From Prevotellaceae bacterium (lineage in GTDB: Bacteria > Bacteroidota > Bacteroidia > Bacteroidales > UBA932), in the NCBI GenBank assembly GCA_031267855.1, contig JAIRYH010000067.1, positions 1 to 13,609 of the forward strand: a DNA stretch of 13,609 nt, written 5' to 3'. The notes under the pieces are model-generated. The model was given only the letters and a program-made list of their open reading frames with translations. It was not told the DNA's origin and searched no databases. Below are positions 9,738 to 13,609 of the stretch, piece after piece (the first letter of the stretch is position 1; each line of letters begins with the position of its first letter). The translations under genes and the position numbers were made by a program.

Positions 9738-10955
9738 TTACAGTTGGCGGTAGCAACGGACGGCTCCGCGAGTGCCGGAGTCACCGGGATTGTTTAACGT
9801 TTGAGCGTTGCAAACAGCTTGCCCGCGATTACAATCAATCCCAAACCCATCTTCACGGCCGTCATCGTTAGTGTACCAATAAGAACCCGGATAGTTGACA
9901 GCCCCGTTGACTACACCTTTAGCGCTTGCGAATCCGTATGTGTCGTTTACAGGACTACAATTGGAGTCTAATGCGCGCAAACTGCTACATACAACCGCTG
10001 CAGAACCGATGGATGTGGCAAGTGTAGAAAATGTTGCCCGCAAAGGCAACGACCATCCGGGCGGGCAAATACCTTGCACATTACCGCTGGAACCACTTGT
10101 TCCGCCGGCATACGACGCGTAAACCTGTTCCCACGAATAAGCCCTGCCGCATTCCTCTGCGTTGCAGCCGCTAATGGCAACACCTACCTCAGTGCTGTTA
10201 TAGCTTGCCAGTTTTACATTCTGCGCCAGCCACCATTTGTTGTCGGGCATGTAAACAATCCGGTAGTATCCATTATCGCGCGTGTCTTTTATCCACGCTT
10301 CCCAGTTCTTTGCGCCGCCGGGGCGCACCCGGCAGGGATTGGTTGCATCAATGTATAAATCGATGCCTGTGTACGGACAAAAAACGCCCGGACATTCCGT
10401 CCTGTCTTTTATGGTAACCGGCGTAACGGTCAAGGCCGAGGCGGCGAGTGTTTTTCCGGGTACCGTCTGGGTGGCTGTTCCGCTGGAAGCGATCAGCGTA
10501 AACGGCGGCGTACCTCTGAATGTATAGGTTCCGTTAGTGGCCGTTACATTCGGAGGAAAGTCACTGGCATAGGCGCACCAGTTGAATTTGCCTGCCGCAA
10601 TGTTTAACTGAACGGTGACGGTGGCGCTGTAGCTGCCGGCGTTACCCTGTAACCAGAAACCTTTGTCATTTCCGGCTTCCCGCGAGGGCGTGCCGGCATT
10701 AGCCGTCGGCGTGCCGGATACCAGCGCGCGTTCCCACGAGTTGCCTGAAGTGGTGTTATTGCTGTTCACGGCGATGCAGTCCACCCACACCCACACTTTG
10801 GAAAGGTGCGTAGCATCGCGCGAAGCGGCGCTCCACCGCACGCGGAAAGAAACGGTTTTGGCGACATAATTTGCACCGACAGGCTCCACGTTTGTTACCT
10901 GTGCGCTTGCTGCGACGCTTGCAAGCATTGCGAAAGAGAAGAAAATCTTTTTCAT
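9738..10955 (-). CDS. Secreted FISUMP-domain protein
   Basis: A 405-residue protein with a type I signal peptide (MKKIFFSFAMLASVAASAQ). The frame is open 15 codons further upstream, but the extension is lysine-rich and runs over a poly-A tract, so the ATG at 10955 is chosen. Residues about 20-180 form a Trp- and Cys-containing beta-rich domain (FRVRWSAAS, VWVWVDC, FNWCAYASDFP) that I do not recognise. From CPYTGIDLYIDATNPC (about residue 204) to the end is a FISUMP-type domain with YRIVYMPDNKWWLAQNVKLA, CPPGWSLPLRATF and a final RGAVRCYRQL. The DLxIDAT entry to the domain is shared with the giant lipoprotein at 3578-9100, so the two are paralogues in their C-termini. It lacks a lipobox, so it is probably periplasmic, surface-bound by other means, or released. 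Ligand and role are unknown. A long structured region lies upstream (10996-11327). Confidence 0.85.
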   Translation of the reverse strand: MKKIFFSFAMLASVAASAQVTNVEPVGANYVAKTVSFRVRWSAASRDATHLSKVWVWVDCIAVNSNNTTSGNSWERALVSGTPTANAGTPSREAGNDKGFWLQGNAGSYSATVTVQLNIAAGKFNWCAYASDFPPNVTATNGTYTFRGTPPFTLIASSGTATQTVPGKTLAASALTVTPVTIKDRTECPGVFCPYTGIDLYIDATNPCRVRPGGAKNWEAWIKDTRDNGYYRIVYMPDNKWWLAQNVKLASYNSTEVGVAISGCNAEECGRAYSWEQVYASYAGGTSGSSGNVQGICPPGWSLPLRATFSTLATSIGSAAVVCSSLRALDSNCSPVNDTYGFASAKGVVNGAVNYPGSYWYTNDDGREDGFGIDCNRGQAVCNAQTLNNPGDSGTRGAVRCYRQL

Positions 10956-10995
10956 ACTGTTTTTTTTTTTAAAGTTTAAAGTTTCCTGTTTTTTC

Positions 10996-11071
10996 CCCAC
11001 AGATTTTCACAGATTAAATCAGATTTCACAGATTTCTGTGTAATCTGTAAAAATCTGTGTCCATCTGTGGG
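10996..11071. repeat. 76-bp dyad built from 10-bp-phased CAGAT/ATCTG words
   Basis: AGAT occurs at 11001, 11011, 11021 and 11030, and ATCT at 11043, 11053 and 11063, mirrored about 11033.5. The arms 10996-11032 and 11035-11071 are complementary at 29 of 37 positions, with internal mismatches at regular places. As RNA it makes a long hairpin; as DNA the words repeat once per helical turn. It lies 41-116 bp upstream of the FISUMP start codon at 10955. Confidence 0.8.
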
Positions 11072-11079
11072 CTGTTTTT

Positions 11080-11134
11080 GCAGCTTCGGGGTTGTTTCGC
11101 AAACACAAACACCTTTAAAAACAACCCCTGCTGC
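11080..11134. other. Hairpin with a perfect 10-bp stem
   Basis: GGGGTTGTTT (11088-11097) pairs with AAACAACCCC (11119-11128). The outer stem GCAGC (11080-11084)/GCTGC (11130-11134) extends it. The loop is 21 nt. No T tract follows on either strand, so it is not an intrinsic terminator. Confidence 0.7.
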
Positions 11135-11173
11135 GATTCTTTATTCGCTGCCTATCTTAATAACTACTGTTTG

Positions 11174-11204
11174 TTTTTATTGTTTCCGCAAGGAAAAATA
11201 AAAA
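11174..11204. other. A/T-rich hairpin with a 4-nt loop
   Basis: TTTTTATT (11174-11181) and TTTCC (11183-11187) pair with GGAAA (11192-11196) and AATAAAAA (11197-11204), with one bulged G. The loop reads GCAA on the plus strand, a GNRA tetraloop, which favours the plus strand if the RNA is structured. Confidence 0.65.
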
Positions 11205-11221
11205 CGTGAATTCAGTTTACC

Positions 11222-11327
11222 GTCGCGAGAGGTCCTGAGAAACCCACAGTCGAGAAATAAACTTCATTCACGTTCCATGCAAGCATGAACACTTCGACTG
11301 TTTGAAACTTCTCAGGTTTCTCGCGAC
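11222..11327. other. 106-nt long interrupted hairpin, candidate structured RNA
   Basis: Three stems stack in register: GTCGCGAGA (11222-11230)/TCTCGCGAC (11319-11327), CCTGAGAA (11234-11241)/TTCTCAGG (11309-11316) and ACAGTCGA (11246-11253)/TCGACTGT (11294-11301). All three are perfect and separated by small internal loops. A larger internal bubble leads to an apical hairpin (11272-11290, GTTC/GAAC and ATGC/GCAT). The rod shape with an open centre recalls 6S-type RNAs, but I cannot assign it. A TATATTTG box on the minus strand lies about 25 bp outside, so minus-strand transcription is the better guess. Confidence 0.6.
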
Positions 11328-11351
11328 AAACAAAGAACATCAATAACGGCG

Positions 11352-11359
11352 CAAATATA
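11352..11359 (-). promoter_or_regulatory. Candidate -7 box reading into the hairpin region
   Basis: TATATTTG on the minus strand matches TAnnTTTG. It is the only such match found on this strand between 10956 and 11400. If used, the transcript starts near 11345 and carries all four hairpins before reaching the FISUMP start at 10955, a leader of about 390 nt. No TTTG was seen 20 nt further upstream. Confidence 0.4.
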
Positions 11360-11524
11360 CATGAAAATTTTTAATTCCCACACAGACGGATAAAAATTTC
11401 ACATCGAAAATTTTTTTCAATAATAAATTTCATTTTTTGGTTTCGACTGCATTTGCATTTACTAATTGAACCTGTCTCTTGGATTTACGAAGTTAGAAAA
11501 ATTCGCAGTATCAATAAATTTTCT

Positions 11525-11532
11525 TACCTTTG
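11525..11532 (+). promoter_or_regulatory. Candidate -7 box of the NfeD gene
   Basis: TACCTTTG matches TAnnTTTG and lies 23 bp before the ATG at 11556. It falls inside the 5' extension of the open frame (from TTG 11466), which argues that the extension is not translated. Confidence 0.5.
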
Positions 11533-11555
11533 AAAAAAATACTTCAAAAAAGATA

Positions 11556-12935
11556 ATGCACCGTAGTTTTTTTCTACTTTTTCTCCTGTTTTCCGCAATG
11601 TTGGGTTATGCGGGAAATAAAACGGTTTACGTCATACATCTTCAGCAGGAAATAAATGCCCCGGCTACGCGTATTGTCAGCAAAGGATTGCAGGAAGCGC
11701 ATGCATACAACAGCGATTATGTTTTATTGCACTTAAATACTTACGGCGGCGAGTTGTCGGCAGCCGACAGTATCCGCACAGCCCTTTTATATTGCGACAT
11801 TCCGGTATTGGTGTTTATCGACAACGAAGCGGCTTCGGCGGGCGCGCTGATAGCTTTGGCGTGCGACAGCATCTACATGCGTGGCGGCAGCAGCATGGGC
11901 GCGGCAACGGTAGTCAATCAGACAGGCGCGGCATTGCCGGACAAATACCAGTCGTTCATGCGTTCCATGATGCGTTCTACGGCTGAAAGTCATGGCAGGC
12001 GAAAAATATTGCAAGGACGCGACACGGTGGAAGTCTGGCGTCGTGATCCGCTTATTGCCGAAGCAATGGTAGATCCGCGCGTTGTAGTACCCGGCTTGAT
12101 TGACAGCACAAAAGTGCTTACTTTTACTGCCGACGAAGCGTATGCTTTCGGCTACTGCGAAGGGAAAGCGGAAAGCATTAATGAAGTATTGTCATTGGCG
12201 GGCATTGTCCCCGCCGAAATCAAAGAATATAACCCTTCGTGGCTGGATAAAATTATTTTATTCCTTATGAACCCCTTGCTGCAAGGGCTTTTATTGATGT
12301 TCATCATCGGCGGAATTTATTTTGAGCTGCAATCGCCGGGCATCGGGTTTCCATTAGTGGTGGCGATAACGGCGACATTGCTTTATTTCGCGCCGCTTTA
12401 TCTGGAAGGGCTGGCGGAATATTGGGAATTATTGTTGTTTTTGGCAGGATTGGTTTTAGTCATACTGGAAATTTTTATTATTCCCGGCTTCGGCGTCGCG
12501 GGCATTTCCGGCATTCTCTTGTGTATAGCGGGTTTGGCGCTGGCAATGATTGACAACAATTTATTTTCTACGCCGGACGGATTGAGCTTAAGTCCGCTTG
12601 CCAGGCCGCTGTTTATAGTGTCGGCGGGCATATTTGGCGGTGTTATGGGCGGCATTTATTTATCAAAGAAAATATATAATACTAAAATGTTTGGAAGAAT
12701 TGCGCTGAAAACAGACCTCTCCGGAAGTACCGGATATGTAGGCGTCCCTGCCGGACTGGACGCACTGGTCGGGCAGATGGGTAAAGCCTGTACTTCATTG
12801 CGACCATCGGGAAAAGTAGAAGTAAATGGTGAAATTTACGATGCTGTTGCCGAGCACGGAATGATTGAAAAAAACACAATGGTCGTCATTACCCATTACG
12901 AAACAGGGCAACTGTATTGCGTCATAATGGATTGA
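11556..12935 (+). CDS. NfeD-family membrane-bound serine protease (ClpP class)
   Basis: A 459-residue long-form NfeD protein. These are membrane proteins with an extracytoplasmic ClpP/SppA-like Ser-Lys protease domain, several helices and a C-terminal OB-fold; in archaea the homologue cleaves a stomatin partner. Here residues 1-19 form a signal peptide. The protease domain (about 22-220) has HLNTYGGE (59-66), the nucleophile region EAASAGALIA with S94, SSMGAAT (112-118) and K130, which sits where the catalytic lysine is expected. Hydrophobic segments lie at about 233-256, 263-282, 288-310, 312-332 and 350-370. The OB-fold covers about 390-459 (GYVGVPAG, GKVEVNGEIYDAVAE). The frame opens 30 codons earlier with TTG, but a promoter box lies within that stretch and the ATG at 11556 directly precedes the signal peptide. 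No stomatin gene lies within the window. Confidence 0.92.
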   Translation: MHRSFFLLFLLFSAMLGYAGNKTVYVIHLQQEINAPATRIVSKGLQEAHAYNSDYVLLHLNTYGGELSAADSIRTALLYCDIPVLVFIDNEAASAGALIALACDSIYMRGGSSMGAATVVNQTGAALPDKYQSFMRSMMRSTAESHGRRKILQGRDTVEVWRRDPLIAEAMVDPRVVVPGLIDSTKVLTFTADEAYAFGYCEGKAESINEVLSLAGIVPAEIKEYNPSWLDKIILFLMNPLLQGLLLMFIIGGIYFELQSPGIGFPLVVAITATLLYFAPLYLEGLAEYWELLLFLAGLVLVILEIFIIPGFGVAGISGILLCIAGLALAMIDNNLFSTPDGLSLSPLARPLFIVSAGIFGGVMGGIYLSKKIYNTKMFGRIALKTDLSGSTGYVGVPAGLDALVGQMGKACTSLRPSGKVEVNGEIYDAVAEHGMIEKNTMVVITHYETGQLYCVIMD

Positions 12936-13001
12936 AAAATTATTTTCAGATATACAAAAATAACGTTTTACCTTATAATCTATTTTAATAAAATTAAGAC
13001 C

Positions 13002-13265
13002 ATGGAAGGAGCCACTATCACATTTAATGAGTTGCGCCGCATCAAAGACGCACTGCCAACAGGAAGTACGCACCGTATCGCAGAATTGCTGAATACGTCC
13101 GTTGATACCATCCGCAATTATTTCGGCGGAAATGATTTCGAACATGGAAAATCATCGGGGCTGCATTATGAGCAAGGTCCCGACGGCGGCATTGTGATGT
13201 TCGATGATGCGACCATATTGAATTTGGCAAAAAAGATTTTGGAAGAAAATCATATTAAGTGGTAA
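13002..13265 (+). CDS. Small HTH-like DNA-binding protein, unknown target
   Basis: An 87-residue protein. Residues about 22-43 (STHRIAELLNTSVDTIRNYF) read like a helix-turn-helix: a helix with Ile-Ala, a turn at Asn-Thr-Ser, and a recognition helix. Then follow a Gly-rich stretch with HYEQGPDGGIVMFDD (55-69) and a C-terminal helix (TILNLAKKILEE). It resembles short conserved Bacteroidales proteins labelled only as DNA-binding or hypothetical. No signal peptide or membrane segment is present. It begins 66 bp after the NfeD gene on the same strand; no clear promoter or terminator was seen in that gap, so co-transcription is possible. A specific function cannot be stated. Confidence 0.8.
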   Translation: MEGATITFNELRRIKDALPTGSTHRIAELLNTSVDTIRNYFGGNDFEHGKSSGLHYEQGPDGGIVMFDDATILNLAKKILEENHIKW

Positions 13266-13297
13266 ATACGTTTATCGCTTCTTTTTTATATATCATG

Positions 13298-13305
13298 TAA
13301 TTTTG
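13298..13305 (+). promoter_or_regulatory. Candidate -7 box of the small RNA
   Basis: TAATTTTG matches TAnnTTTG. Its expected start near 13312 falls just before the first helix of the RNA below. No good TTTG lies 20 nt upstream. Confidence 0.5.
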
Positions 13306-13311
13306 TTCTGT

Positions 13312-13410
13312 TGTGTGACCGGGTTTTCCGGCACACGGGGTTACCAGGTCGAATGTGGCCTGCCCAATAGAAAACCCTGACGGCGTTTCAAGCGCCGTCT
13401 GGGTTTTGAA
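13312..13410 (+). ncRNA. Candidate small non-coding RNA with three hairpins
   Basis: About 100 nt between a TAnnTTTG box and a strong terminator. Helix 1: GTGTG (13313-13317) and CCGG (13319-13322) pair with CCGG (13328-13331) and CACAC (13332-13336). Helix 2: CAGGTC (13345-13350) pairs with GGCCTG (13357-13362), extended across an internal loop by GGG (13337-13340 region) with CCC (13363-13365). Helix 3 is the terminator. No ORF fits. I considered SRP RNA because of the ACCAGGTC word, but the conserved GGAA/GCAGC apical loop is missing. The family is unknown to me. Confidence 0.55.
13371..13407 (+). terminator. Strong intrinsic terminator
   Basis: AAAACCC and GACGGCG (13371-13377, 13379-13385) pair with CGCCGTC and GGGTTTT (13393-13399, 13401-13407), with one T-T mismatch and a 7-nt loop. 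The A run on the other side would let it act on the minus strand too. Confidence 0.85.
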
Positions 13411-13493
13411 TAAAAAATGGTCCCGGGGGGTATTTCGTATGGTGATTTTTGAGTGGGAGATTTGTCATAAATATGCAAAATGGAAACTGCATT

Positions 13494-13559
13494 AGTGATA
13501 ACTTTTATCACTCAAGTGATAGCTTTTCCCGGTGCGTGATAGCTTTCATCACTCAAGTG
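13494..13559. repeat. Cluster of GTGATA dyads and a 41-bp direct repeat
   Basis: GTGATA recurs at 13495, 13516 and 13536, each followed by a CTTT word. AGTGATA (13494-13500) mirrors TATCACT (13506-13512), and TATCACTCAAGTGATA (13506-13521) is a dyad with a 2-bp spacer. ATCACTCAAGTG occurs at 13507-13518 and again at 13548-13559, 41 bp apart. The layout resembles operator sites or iterons for something beyond the right edge. The rest of 13411-13609 shows nothing I can identify. Confidence 0.6.
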
Positions 13560-13609
13560 TTTTTTTTCGTTTTCCCGGTTTTTCCTTTCTTTTCCGTGCG
13601 GTATGCATG

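Noticed and set aside
9545..9871. 108-codon plus-strand ORF
   Set aside because: It overlaps the 3' end of the clearly coding FISUMP gene on the other strand and shows no domain or signal.
10956..11000. Longer N-terminus of the second FISUMP protein from 11000
   Set aside because: It would put a lysine-rich stretch encoded by a poly-A tract before a complete signal peptide starting at 10955.
11466..11555. Longer N-terminus of the NfeD protein from TTG 11466
   Set aside because: A TACCTTTG promoter box lies within it and the signal peptide begins at ATG 11556.
13312..13410. SRP (4.5S) RNA
   Set aside because: It has an ACCAGGTC word and a hairpin there, but lacks the conserved GGAA tetraloop and the symmetric GCAGC loop of domain IV.

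Overview
The window looks like chromosomal DNA of a Bacteroidota bacterium, most likely in the order Bacteroidales. This rests on sequences matching the Bacteroidota -7 promoter box TAnnTTTG (best case 9137-9168, with a TTTG box 20 nt upstream), on two proteins with a FISUMP-type C-terminal domain, on a lipoprotein with an acidic run right after its lipobox cysteine, and on the lack of obvious Shine-Dalgarno sites. No tRNA, rRNA, transposase, integrase, reverse transcriptase or CRISPR array was recognised. The genus cannot be named from the sequence.

Layout: 1-303 is an intergenic stretch with a 16-bp perfect inverted repeat, a hairpin and a 7-bp tandem repeat. 304-3305 (+) is a likely two-gene operon: a secreted M28-type peptidase homologue whose active site looks damaged, then NAD-dependent DNA ligase (ligA). 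3306-3577 holds 41-bp and 7-bp tandem repeats and a hairpin terminator shared by the converging genes. 3578-9100 (-) is one very long gene for a surface lipoprotein of about 16 Ig/PKD-like modules ending in a FISUMP domain. It is cut in two by a single in-frame TAG at 6092-6094. 9101-9737 holds the promoter of that gene, a candidate structured small RNA or leader, and a 35-residue ORF. 9738-10955 (-) encodes a second, smaller secreted FISUMP protein. 10956-11555 is an unusually structured intergenic region with four large hairpins in a row. 11556-12935 (+) encodes an NfeD/ClpP-class membrane serine protease. 13002-13265 (+) encodes a small HTH-like protein. 13266-13609 holds a well-formed candidate small RNA (promoter, hairpins, terminator) and a cluster of GTGATA dyads.

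Functional reading: the two FISUMP proteins are probably cell-surface or secreted binding proteins. The large one has the architecture of a long stalk with a terminal tip domain. The peptidase homologue and NfeD protein act in the cell envelope, and ligA is housekeeping. The most interesting material is not protein coding: the hairpin array 10996-11327 with interleaved pairings, the candidate RNA 13312-13410, the RNA or leader plus tiny ORF 9312-9540, and the amber codon inside a gene that otherwise stays open for 1840 codons.
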